In this document: piece by piece, positions 9,151 through 17,174 of the stretch
Numbering within the stretch: position 1 is the stretch's first letter
Layout of the letters: each line of letters opens with the position of its first letter
NCBI RefSeq assembly: GCF_014195535.1
Contig: NZ_JACIBY010000011.1
Location: 62,001 to 126,000 of the forward strand
DNA from: Runella defluvii
GTDB taxonomy: Bacteria; Bacteroidota; Bacteroidia; Cytophagales; Spirosomataceae
Reading direction: 5' to 3'
Length of the DNA stretch: 64,000 bases
Translations under genes and position numbers: made by a program
Notes under the pieces: generated by a model
What the model saw: the letters and a program-made list of their open reading frames with translations, nothing else
Told to the model about the DNA's origin: nothing
Database searches by the model: none

Positions 9151-10830
9151 ATGAAGAATATTTTTCACATTACTGCTACTATTCTCGTTTTATACTGCCG
9201 AGTGGCCTTTTCTCAAAATGCTACTTTGCAAATCGACCTTAACAAAGAAATTGGCCCCATGCACCCTGCGTGGGCGTGGTTTGGGTACGACGAGCCAAAT
9301 TATACCTACATGAAAGACGGCAAAAAACTGCTGTCCGAACTTTCGGCACTTAGCCCCGTACCTGTTTACGTTCGTGCCCACAACCTACTAACCACAGGCG
9401 ACGGCACTCCCGCGCTCAAGTGGGGTTCTACCAATGCTTACACCGAAGATGCCCAAGGAAACCCTGTCTATGACTGGACGATTGTGGACAAAATCTTTGA
9501 CACGTACGTCGAACGGGGGATGAAACCAATGGCTCAAATTGGATTCATGCCAGAAGCGCTTTCAACCAAACCCCAGCCTTATCGCCACCAATGGGCGCCT
9601 GGTCAGCACTATACTTCGATTTACACAGGTTGGACGCACCCTCCTAAAGATTACGCCAAATGGGCCGAATTGGTCTATCAGTGGGTAAAACATTCGGTAG
9701 AACGTTACGGCAAAAAAGAAGTAGAGAGCTGGTATTGGGAGTTATGGAACGAACCCGATAGCCCTTACTGGGGCGGCACAGTGCAGGAATATTGCAAGTT
9801 GTACGATTATTCAGTTGATGCTGTTCGGCGCGCATTGCCAACGGCCAAAATCGGCGGCCCTCACGTCACGGGCCCTGCTGGACGCCGTGGTGGTGATTTT
9901 CTGAAAAAATTCCTCAAACACTGTGTTTCTGATACCAATTACGTAACAGGTAAAATTGGCACTCCCCTTGATTTTATTGCGTTTCATGCCAAAGGAGCGC
10001 CTAAACTCGTCAACGGGCACGTACAAATGAACATGGGAACGCAGCTGCGCGATATTTCGACGGGTTTCCAGATAGTCGCGTCTTTTCCCGAATTAAAGCA
10101 CTTGCCCATCGTCATCGGAGAGTCTGACCCCGAAGGCTGTGCGGCCTGTGGCATGAAAACCGACCCGCAAAACGCCTACCGCAATGGCACGATGTACTCA
10201 AGCTACACCGCCGCGTCGTTTGCCCGAAAATACGCCTTGGCCGACCTCCATCAGGTCAATTTCAAAGGCGCTGTATCGTGGTCATTTGAGTTTGAAGACC
10301 AACCTTGGTTTTATGGATTTCGTGATTTGGCCACCAACGGCGTGGACAAACCCGTACTGAACGTATTTCGGATGTTTGGTAAAATGAGCGGTCAACGCGT
10401 AGAGGTCAAAGGCAACCTAATGTATCCTGCCTTGACAGTTCGGGATTCGAGCGTACGAAAAACAACCCCCGACGTGGGTGGATTGGCCGCCAGAGACCAA
10501 CGAAAAGCTGCCGTACTTTTTTGGAATTACCACGACGACGATGTCTCTGCCGCCACCTCTTCGGTGCAGTTAACGCTTGACCATCTTCCTGCCAAAAAGG
10601 TTAAAATCACCCACTACCGCATCGACAGCCAACACAGCAACAGCTACGAAGTCTGGAAAAAAATGGGTTCTCCTGCCAATCCAACTCCCGAACAAATCAA
10701 GGAACTGGAGAAAGCGGGGCAGTTAGCGAAGCTAGGCACACCTCAAACCCAAACCGTTCAAAATAATCAGCTGATTATTACCACTTCCTTGGAGCGTCAA
10801 GGAGTGGGGTTGGTGACGTTGGAGTGGTAA
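9151..10830 (+). CDS. Secreted glycoside hydrolase family 39 (beta-xylosidase-like)
   Basis: The ATG at 9151 gives a clean signal peptide (hydrophobic IFHITATILVLYCRVAFS, cleavage before Q); an in-frame GTG at 9139 only lengthens the n-region. About 559 residues. The TIM barrel shows WELWNEPDSPYW with the probable acid/base E201, and VIGESDPEG with the probable nucleophile E324, the clan GH-A pattern of GH39. A C-terminal beta-sandwich (about 430-555) is typical of GH39 xylosidases. GH39 includes beta-xylosidases, alpha-iduronidases and other activities, so the substrate is not fixed. The gene stands alone, about 20 kb from the pectin cluster, and converges on the enoyl-CoA hydratase with a 7-bp gap. 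Confidence 0.85.
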   Translation: MKNIFHITATILVLYCRVAFSQNATLQIDLNKEIGPMHPAWAWFGYDEPNYTYMKDGKKLLSELSALSPVPVYVRAHNLLTTGDGTPALKWGSTNAYTEDAQGNPVYDWTIVDKIFDTYVERGMKPMAQIGFMPEALSTKPQPYRHQWAPGQHYTSIYTGWTHPPKDYAKWAELVYQWVKHSVERYGKKEVESWYWELWNEPDSPYWGGTVQEYCKLYDYSVDAVRRALPTAKIGGPHVTGPAGRRGGDFLKKFLKHCVSDTNYVTGKIGTPLDFIAFHAKGAPKLVNGHVQMNMGTQLRDISTGFQIVASFPELKHLPIVIGESDPEGCAACGMKTDPQNAYRNGTMYSSYTAASFARKYALADLHQVNFKGAVSWSFEFEDQPWFYGFRDLATNGVDKPVLNVFRMFGKMSGQRVEVKGNLMYPALTVRDSSVRKTTPDVGGLAARDQRKAAVLFWNYHDDDVSAATSSVQLTLDHLPAKKVKITHYRIDSQHSNSYEVWKKMGSPANPTPEQIKELEKAGQLAKLGTPQTQTVQNNQLIITTSLERQGVGLVTLEW

Positions 10831-10837
10831 ATTGGGA

Positions 10838-11599
10838 CTACTTATTCTTCTCAAAATTCCTCAAAAACTCCTCGCGGTCAGTGATTTTAAAATCGGCTTG
10901 CCATTCGTATTCTAAGCCTCGGTGAAGGCCGTGCTGCGCACCAAAATAATACATATTTTTCATGGCGGCGATGGTCTGCGCCGAGTTGCCTTTTATTTTT
11001 TCAACTACCTGGTTTACTGTCGATTCTAACTCTGCCAAAGGTACTGACTTATTTACCAACCCTATCCGGTCCGCCTCTTTGCCCGACACGGGTTGGGCCG
11101 TAAACGAAAGTTCCATCGCTTTCATCAGTCCTACTTTTTGTTGCAGACGCTGAGTCATTCCCCATTTGGGCGCAATTCCCCACTTGGTGTGCGTGTCCCC
11201 GATTTGGGCTTCGTCGGCCGCATACACTAAGTCAAAGGCAAGCATCAATTCGGTAGCGCCCGTGTAACAGTAGCCATTGACTTGGGCAATTGTTACTTGT
11301 GGCATTGCCTGTAAGGTCAGAATAAAAGCTGCGCCCATTTCCATTACTTCAAAGTTAGAAAAGTGCCCGCCTTCAATGCTTTCATTCAACGCTTTCAGGT
11401 CAACCCCTGCCGACCATGCCCGTCCAGCCCCCGTAACGACAAACACCTTAATAGATTCGTCCAACGACACTTTCCGCGCTACATCTGCCAATTCAGCGAT
11501 GAGATTGGGGCTGAGGGCGTTCAACACCGACGGACGATTGAGGGTTACTTTGGCCACTCCTGCTTCTTGCGAAAAGAGAATATCTTGGTACGTTTTCAT
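10838..11599 (-). CDS. Enoyl-CoA hydratase/isomerase family protein
   Basis: A 253-residue crotonase-fold protein. The oxyanion-hole segment GAGRAWSAGVDLKAL (about residues 55-70) and the second segment CYTGATELMLAFDLVYAADEA (about 110-130) are present. Family members hydrate or isomerise acyl-CoA thioesters. In the second segment an alanine-threonine-glutamate (GATEL) replaces the usual GGG(C/A)EL, so the exact chemistry is uncertain. It is cytoplasmic and apparently monocistronic. Neighbours give no pathway clue. Confidence 0.85.
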   Translation of the reverse strand: MKTYQDILFSQEAGVAKVTLNRPSVLNALSPNLIAELADVARKVSLDESIKVFVVTGAGRAWSAGVDLKALNESIEGGHFSNFEVMEMGAAFILTLQAMPQVTIAQVNGYCYTGATELMLAFDLVYAADEAQIGDTHTKWGIAPKWGMTQRLQQKVGLMKAMELSFTAQPVSGKEADRIGLVNKSVPLAELESTVNQVVEKIKGNSAQTIAAMKNMYYFGAQHGLHRGLEYEWQADFKITDREEFLRNFEKNK

Positions 11600-11758
11600 A
11601 TTTTTCTCGATTAATCTTTCTTAAATATCTGCATTTCTAACCGTAAAACGCTCATTTGCTGGCACATTTTTAGCTAGATTATTTACGGAGTAAAACAATT
11701 TCGTCGCTTAAAATCGTTTCTAAAATTGGAGAATCAGCCCTCCGAGACATTTTAATCG

Positions 11759-11766
11759 TAACTTTG
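11759..11766 (+). promoter_or_regulatory. Bacteroidota -7 element upstream of the GT2 gene
   Basis: TAACTTTG matches TAnnTTTG exactly. It is about 105 bp upstream of the glycosyltransferase ATG, and the inverted repeat 11783-11831 lies in the resulting leader. Confidence 0.45.
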
Positions 11767-11782
11767 CGGCCTTATTTACTCC

Positions 11783-11831
11783 AAACCTATGAGGTTTGCT
11801 AAGAAACGACACTGGTAAACCTCATAGGTTT
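11783..11831. repeat. Perfect 15-bp inverted repeat with self-complementary arms
   Basis: AAACCTATGAGGTTT (11783-11797) is exactly inverted as AAACCTCATAGGTTT (11817-11831), 19 bp apart. Each arm is also a hairpin in itself (AAACCT-AGGTTT). It would lie in the 5' leader of the downstream glycosyltransferase mRNA if the -7 element at 11759 is used. Confidence 0.85.
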
Positions 11832-11870
11832 CATACAAAAGAGCTATAGAACTGAAAACAGATTTCTTTA

Positions 11871-12611
11871 ATGTATAAAGGAAAAAAAGTAATCATCGTC
11901 ATGCCCGCTTACAAAGCGTCGCTAACGTTAGAGAAAACCTACCGAGAAATCCCGTTTGACTTGGTAGATGATATTATTTTGGTCGATGATGCTAGTCCAG
12001 ACAACACCGTCGAAGTAGCCGAGCGACTGGGCATCAAACATGTCATTCGCCACGATAAAAACAAAGGCTATGGCGGCAATCAAAAAACGTGCTACACCAA
12101 AGCCCTCGAACTGGGCGGCGACATTGTCATCATGCTTCACCCTGATTATCAATACACTCCACTGTTATTAACGGCCATGATTTCCATCATTGGTAATGGG
12201 TTGTATCAGGTCGTGTTTGGCTCACGTATCTTAGGAAAAGGCGCTCTCAAAGGCGGAATGCCTATGTACAAATACATCGCCAACCGCATTTTGACGTTGA
12301 CTCAAAACATTTTGATGAACCAAAAACTCTCCGAATACCACACGGGCTACCGCGCGTTTTCGGGGGAAGTTTTGCGGAGCGTTCCTTTTCAGAAATGCAA
12401 TGACGACTTTGTTTTTGACAACGAAATGATTGCCCAAATTTTCTGGAAAGGCTACGAAATTGGCGAAGTAACCTGTCCTACCAAATACTTTGAAGAAGCG
12501 TCATCAATCAATTTCCAACGAAGCATGAAATACGGCTTTGGCGTTTTGGGAGTATCAAGCCGCTACTTTTTGGCAAAAATTGGACTATGGAAATGGAATT
12601 TGCTAGATTAA
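11871..12611 (+). CDS. Glycosyltransferase family 2, polyprenyl-phosphate-mannose synthase type
   Basis: The 246-residue protein is a soluble GT-A enzyme. It has the nucleotide-binding start VIIVMPAYKAS, IILVDDASPDNT, a metal-site equivalent MLHPDYQY, and acceptor-side HTGYRAFSGEV and FVFDNEMI motifs. This is the DPM1-like subgroup, which moves a sugar from a nucleotide donor to a polyprenyl phosphate. No C-terminal membrane anchor is obvious. It is probably monocistronic, ending near the hairpins at 12639-12722. Donor and acceptor are unknown. Confidence 0.88.
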   Translation: MYKGKKVIIVMPAYKASLTLEKTYREIPFDLVDDIILVDDASPDNTVEVAERLGIKHVIRHDKNKGYGGNQKTCYTKALELGGDIVIMLHPDYQYTPLLLTAMISIIGNGLYQVVFGSRILGKGALKGGMPMYKYIANRILTLTQNILMNQKLSEYHTGYRAFSGEVLRSVPFQKCNDDFVFDNEMIAQIFWKGYEIGEVTCPTKYFEEASSINFQRSMKYGFGVLGVSSRYFLAKIGLWKWNLLD

Positions 12612-12638
12612 GCGAGAACGGATGACGAATTAGGAGTG

Positions 12639-12662
12639 TCTCTGGTTGCTCACAACCAGAGA
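12639..12662. repeat. GGTTG-CTCA-CAACC hairpin (dispersed family), perfect 10-bp stem
   Basis: TCTCTGGTTG and CAACCAGAGA pair perfectly around the loop CTCA. This is the reverse orientation of the GGTTGTGAGCAACC family found at 13968-14160, 34244, 52587, 56445 and 59761. It lies just after the GT2 stop codon. Confidence 0.85.
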
Positions 12663-12693
12663 AATTTGCGACCGCGTTTTTTCCTGAAAAACA

Positions 12694-12722
12694 AAAAAGG
12701 GCAGCTTGGGGCTGTCCTTTTT
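12694..12722. terminator. Bidirectional terminator between convergent genes
   Basis: AAAAAAGGGCAGC and GGCTGTCCTTTTT form a stem with one wobble-type position and a short loop, with A and T tracts on opposite sides. It is placed between the converging GT2 and thioredoxin-like genes. Confidence 0.75.
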
Positions 12723-12761
12723 GTTCACTGTCGACTGTAAAATATAGACTACCAATTGTTT

Positions 12762-13403
12762 TTAAGCGTCTTTCCAACCAATCGCACATCCTACGGCTTT
12801 GGTTTGGGTCACTACGACGGGTTTACCCGCCAAAATGTTGTTGACTGCATCTTCCACGTAGCGTTTGGTGACGCCTGCGGGGTCTTGGTAATTATCATCT
12901 ATGGTTCCAATGTATTGTACCGTGAATTTAGCATTTTCATTTCGTAAAACAAAAACATGCGGCGTACGCGTTGCGCCAAAAGCTTTGGCCACGGCTTGCG
13001 TTGCATCTTGTAAATAAGGGAAAGTATAGCCTTTCTCCGTCGCTCGCTTCTTCATATTGTCCATCGACTCGTCTTCGTAATCGGAAGCATCGTTGGAGTT
13101 AATTGCCACAACGGGAAAATTGAGCGCCCCGTATTTTTTATCCAAAGCAATGATGCGCTCTTCGTAGGCTTTGGCAAAAGGACAGTGGTTGCAGGTGAAC
13201 ACCACAATCACGCCTTTTTTGTCTTTGTAATCCGACAAATTTACGGTTCCTCCTTTGGCATTTTGAAGCTTAAACTCAGCTACCGACCCGCCGATTGGAT
13301 ACCCCACCGAAGAAGCCTGCGCGCGTTGCTGCTGAAACAACAACGTCGTTGCGATACTCACTGTCAACGCTGCGAATAATGTCGCCCAAAACTTATTTTT
13401 CAT
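12762..13403 (-). CDS. Exported thioredoxin-fold (AhpC/TSA-like redoxin) protein
   Basis: Starting at the ATG ending at 13403 (a second ATG at 13424 adds seven residues) the protein has a signal peptide or membrane anchor, then a redoxin domain. The active-site region is VVFTCNHCPFAKAYEERI, a CxxC with sequence CNHC. The later segment ATRTPHVFVL supplies the cis-Pro of the thioredoxin fold. This subgroup resembles peroxiredoxin/thioredoxin family proteins of unknown substrate. It is 44 bp downstream of the TlpA-like gene on the same strand, suggesting a two-gene extracytoplasmic redox unit. Confidence 0.85.
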   Translation of the reverse strand: MKNKFWATLFAALTVSIATTLLFQQQRAQASSVGYPIGGSVAEFKLQNAKGGTVNLSDYKDKKGVIVVFTCNHCPFAKAYEERIIALDKKYGALNFPVVAINSNDASDYEDESMDNMKKRATEKGYTFPYLQDATQAVAKAFGATRTPHVFVLRNENAKFTVQYIGTIDDNYQDPAGVTKRYVEDAVNNILAGKPVVVTQTKAVGCAIGWKDA

Positions 13404-13447
13404 GGTCGTTGGTATGTTTGCCATTCTGACGAAATCAAGTTAAAAAG

Positions 13448-13933
13448 TCACAGAAAATCAGAGAGTTCCTTTTGCAAACGGAGGGCGTCAATTTTTTGTT
13501 CAAAAAACACTTTTTTTCCCTTGGCATTGTTGAAAATCAGGGTGGCAGGAATGGCACCTGACCACTCTTTACTCACCTTCTCAATCCAGCTATTAGCGTC
13601 GGGTTCATTGAGCAACCACACGTGCGATGTTAGCTTTCGTTCGGTCACAAAAGGAACGACTCTCGTTGTCAATTCTCTAGCAAAATCCATGCTAACTAAA
13701 ATCACTTTGAGCTTCTGATTCAGGTATTTTTGCTGGGTTTGTTCAAAATATGGCAATTCTGTCACACAAGGCTTGCACCAAGTCGCCCAGAAGTTCAATA
13801 CATAGGTAGTATCGCTTTTTTGAGCAAAAAGACTATCCATCGCCGCCCATTTTACCATCGATACTTGCTGCGCTTGCCCCACCGTTTGTATCATCACCAA
13901 CAACATACCCACTATCCAGCCTTTTGCATTCAT
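13448..13933 (-). CDS. TlpA-type periplasmic thioredoxin
   Basis: 161 residues with an N-terminal signal peptide (GWIVGMLLVMIQTVGQAQ) and a compact thioredoxin fold carrying FWATWCKPCVTELP, the classic WCxxC site. The cis-Pro region is GAIPATLIF. TlpA/ResA-like proteins reduce disulfides outside the cytoplasm, for example in cytochrome c maturation; the target here is unknown. It precedes the second redoxin gene on the same strand. A tandem hairpin array lies directly upstream. Confidence 0.88.
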   Translation of the reverse strand: MNAKGWIVGMLLVMIQTVGQAQQVSMVKWAAMDSLFAQKSDTTYVLNFWATWCKPCVTELPYFEQTQQKYLNQKLKVILVSMDFARELTTRVVPFVTERKLTSHVWLLNEPDANSWIEKVSKEWSGAIPATLIFNNAKGKKVFFEQKIDALRLQKELSDFL

Positions 13934-13967
13934 TCTTACAAAATTAAAATTCTACTGCTGAATACAT

Positions 13968-14171
13968 CGGGTTGTGAGCAACCCTCTTCACAATGCTCAA
14001 TACGTCGGGTTGTGAGCAACCCTTTCCACAGCACTCAATACGTCGGGGTTGTGAGCAACCCTCTTCACAATACTCAATACATCGGGTTGTGAGCAACCCT
14101 TTCCACAACACTCAATACGTCGGGTTGTGAGCAACCCTCTTCACAATGCTCAGCAACCCTCTTCACGATGC
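13968..14171. repeat. Tandem array of 38-bp units, each with a GGGTTG-TGAG-CAACCC hairpin
   Basis: Five full units begin at 13968, 14006, 14044, 14083 and 14121 (period 38, once 39). Each contains CGGGTTGTGAGCAACCCT followed by a conserved (C)TTCCACAA-ACTCAATACGT-like spacer. A degenerate sixth unit follows from about 14152. The array separates the thioredoxin pair from polA. Short repeated stops make it non-coding. Confidence 0.9.
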
Positions 14172-14216
14172 CAAAGTAAGTACGCGATTTTTTCCCACAT
14201 TTACAAACTGACTTCT

Positions 14217-17054
14217 CTAGTGCGCTTCCAGCCAATTAAGCCCCTTTCCAATCCCCGTTTCCATTTTTACGGGCAGCGGAATGGCATTCACCATCAACTC
14301 ATTTACGTGGTGGCTCAACAATTCGATTTCATCACGGTGCGCGTCAAACACCAATTCGTCATGTACCTGCAAAAGCATACGTGACTGTAGTTTTTCGCGT
14401 TTCAGAAAATCGTGGATGTTGATCATCGCTATCTTAATCATATCCGCCGCAGAGCCTTGAATCGGCGCGTTGATGGCGTTTCGTTCGGCAAAACCACGCG
14501 TCGTTTGGTTTTGAGAATCAATATCGGCCAAATAACGCCGACGTCCCAAAATTGTTTCAACGTACTTTTGTTCACGGGCTTTGTTAATCACCATGTCCAT
14601 GTAGCTTTTTACGGCAGGAAATTCTTGGAAATAGGCTTTAATGATTTCACTTGCTTCTCCCCGCGCAATCCCCAAGCGTTGGGCTAAACCAAAGGCCGAA
14701 ATGCCATAAATGATACCAAAATTGACCATTTTGGCTTTTCGGCGCATGTCCGACGTTACTTCTTCGAGGGCTACGTTAAATACTTTACTGGCCGTACTGG
14801 CGTGAATATCAATGCCTTTATTGAAGGCTTCGAGCATGGTGGCATCTTGACTAAAAGCGGCCATGATGCGAAGTTCGATTTGGGAGTAGTCGGCCGACAA
14901 AATCACGTAGTCTTCGTTTCTAGGAATAAACGCTTTCCGAATCTCTCGTCCACGAGGCGTACGAATCGGGATGTTCTGAAGGTTAGGATTGGTACTGCTC
15001 AAACGCCCCGTCGCTGCCACTGCCTGATTAAACGACGTGTGTATTCGACCCGTCGAAGGGTTGATAAGCTGCGGCAACGCATCCACGTAAGTCGATTTTA
15101 GTTTCTGCAACTCGCGGTAATCCAAAATCTTACGCGCAATTTCGTGTTCCGATTCCAAATCCGACAAAATATCTTCTCCCGTAGCGTATTGTCCAGTCGC
15201 TGTTTTCTTGGGGTTTTTGACCAACTTCATTTTTTCAAACAAAATCACCCCCAGTTGTTTCGGAGAACCAATATTAAATTCCTCTCCCGCCAGCCCAAAA
15301 ATCTCTTGCTCCACTTGCTTCATGTCGATTTCCAACACCCCCGACATTTCGGATAAAACGTTGGTATCAACCCTTATCCCTTCACGTTCCATGGCGGCCA
15401 AAACGGGCACCAACGGCACTTCTACGCCCTTGAAGAGTTTCTCGGCTTGGTTTTCGACCAAAAGTGGTTGCAATTTATGCTTGAGTTGGAGGGTAATATC
15501 GGCATCTTCGGCGGCGTATTCCACCACTTTTTCGATGGCTACATCCCGCATGGTCAATTGTTTAGGGCCTTTTTTACCAATAAGCGCCTCAATCGCCACG
15601 GGTTCGTAGTTAAGATAGGCATTGGCTAACGCATCCATGTTATGACGCTTGTCGGGTTCAATAAGATAATGCGCCAACATGGTATCGTACAACGGCCCGC
15701 GCACCTCTACTCCGTAATTTTGCAGAATCAACATGTCGTATTTGAGGTTCTGCGCTATCTTTTCAATCTTTTCATTTTCAAGCACTTCTCGGAAATCTTC
15801 CACAATAGCTTGCGCTTCGGCACGGTCGGCTGGCACGGGTACGTAAAATGCCTCGCCGTCGCGGTAAGCAAACGCCAACCCGACCAATTCGGCATCAATG
15901 GCATCCACTGAGGTAGTTTCGGTATCAAAACAGAAAGATTCTTGCAAACTCAAATACTGCGCCAACGATTGACGAAGCTCGGGGGTATTCACCAAATGAT
16001 AGCGGTGAGCCGTGGTAGCCACTGTGCGGCGCTCATTGCTCGTTGCTGGTTCGGCACTTACACCTGTCGAAGTCACTTCGCTTGGTTTACTCACCGAAGG
16101 AACTGCCGTTGGCGCTTCGCCAAACAGGTTCAATTGGCCCGTTTTATTGGCAGCGGGAATAGCCACGGGTGCTTCTGTTTCACCCAAAAGGCGTTTTTTA
16201 AGGGTTTTAAACTCCAATTCATCCAACAGCGATGACAATAGCTCACGGTTGGGCTCGCACATGCGCAAATCTTCCTCTTCAAAGGCAATCGGCACGTTAA
16301 TATCAATCGTCGCCAATTGTTTTGACAACACTGCTAAGTCTTTTCCTTCAATGACTTTCTCTTTGAGTTTGCCTGCGAGCTTATCCGTGTTCACAATCAG
16401 GTTTTCGACCGATCCAAACTCTGCAACGAGTTTTTGAGCCGTTTTTTCCCCGACCCCAGGAATCCCAGGAATGTTATCGGACGCATCTCCTTGCAACCCC
16501 AACATATCCACCACTTGACTAATGTCGCTGATTCCCCAGCGCTCGCACACCTCTTTTGGCCCCATAATCTCCACGCCTTTGCCCGATATAGCTGGTTTGT
16601 AAAGATAAACGTGCTCTTCCACCAACTGCCCGTAGTCTTTGTCGGGGGTCATCATAAACACTTCAAACCCTTCGCGGGCTGCTTTTTTAGCGAGCGTCCC
16701 TACCACGTCGTCGGCTTCGTAGCCTTCCATTTCCAAGATAGGAATACACATTGCCTTGAGTAGCTGTTTTACGTACGGAACCGCCGTTGTGATGTCTTCG
16801 GGTTGTTCTTGGCGCTGTGCTTTGTACGCCTCAAACTGCACATGCCGAAAAGTAGGCTTTGGTGTATCAAAAGCCACCCCAAGGTGGGTCGGTTTTTCGT
16901 CTTTTAATACTTCCAATAAGGTATTGGCAAAGCCAAAAATAGCACTGGTATTTAACCCTTTAGAAGAAATTCGAGGATTTTTAACAAACGCAAAGTGAGC
17001 ACGGTAAATCAGGGCAAAAGCGTCTAAGAGAAATAATTTTTTTTCGGGTTTCAT
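14217..17054 (-). CDS. polA: DNA polymerase I
   Basis: A full three-domain enzyme of 945 residues. The 5'-3' exonuclease (about 1-295) shows EADDVVGTLAKKA and GDASDNIPGIPGVGEKTA. The 3'-5' proofreading domain (about 350-540) keeps DTETT (first Asp about 376) and the later Asp-containing motifs (NLKYDMLIL, DADITLQL). The polymerase domain has motif A VILSADYSQIELR, motif B RRKAKMVNFGIIYG and motif C LQVHDELVFD. It acts in Okazaki fragment processing and repair gap filling. A Pro/Ala/Ser/Thr-rich linker (about 295-350) joins the exonuclease modules. It is apparently monocistronic. Confidence 0.97.
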   Translation of the reverse strand: MKPEKKLFLLDAFALIYRAHFAFVKNPRISSKGLNTSAIFGFANTLLEVLKDEKPTHLGVAFDTPKPTFRHVQFEAYKAQRQEQPEDITTAVPYVKQLLKAMCIPILEMEGYEADDVVGTLAKKAAREGFEVFMMTPDKDYGQLVEEHVYLYKPAISGKGVEIMGPKEVCERWGISDISQVVDMLGLQGDASDNIPGIPGVGEKTAQKLVAEFGSVENLIVNTDKLAGKLKEKVIEGKDLAVLSKQLATIDINVPIAFEEEDLRMCEPNRELLSSLLDELEFKTLKKRLLGETEAPVAIPAANKTGQLNLFGEAPTAVPSVSKPSEVTSTGVSAEPATSNERRTVATTAHRYHLVNTPELRQSLAQYLSLQESFCFDTETTSVDAIDAELVGLAFAYRDGEAFYVPVPADRAEAQAIVEDFREVLENEKIEKIAQNLKYDMLILQNYGVEVRGPLYDTMLAHYLIEPDKRHNMDALANAYLNYEPVAIEALIGKKGPKQLTMRDVAIEKVVEYAAEDADITLQLKHKLQPLLVENQAEKLFKGVEVPLVPVLAAMEREGIRVDTNVLSEMSGVLEIDMKQVEQEIFGLAGEEFNIGSPKQLGVILFEKMKLVKNPKKTATGQYATGEDILSDLESEHEIARKILDYRELQKLKSTYVDALPQLINPSTGRIHTSFNQAVAATGRLSSTNPNLQNIPIRTPRGREIRKAFIPRNEDYVILSADYSQIELRIMAAFSQDATMLEAFNKGIDIHASTASKVFNVALEEVTSDMRRKAKMVNFGIIYGISAFGLAQRLGIARGEASEIIKAYFQEFPAVKSYMDMVINKAREQKYVETILGRRRYLADIDSQNQTTRGFAERNAINAPIQGSAADMIKIAMINIHDFLKREKLQSRMLLQVHDELVFDAHRDEIELLSHHVNELMVNAIPLPVKMETGIGKGLNWLEAH

Positions 17055-17174
17055 GGGGTGTTTGAATGTATATTAGCTACAAATAACGCAAAGTTTGGAG
17101 AGATTTTTGAAGTTTGTAAACTACCTTTTGCCTTTGTTCGTTACTTTAGGTGTTTTTTAAGATAAAATAAGCAA

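Noticed and set aside
13968-14171. Possible CRISPR array
   Set aside because: The 38-bp units are repeated in full, including the parts that would be spacers, and each contains a hairpin of a family dispersed elsewhere. No cas genes are present.
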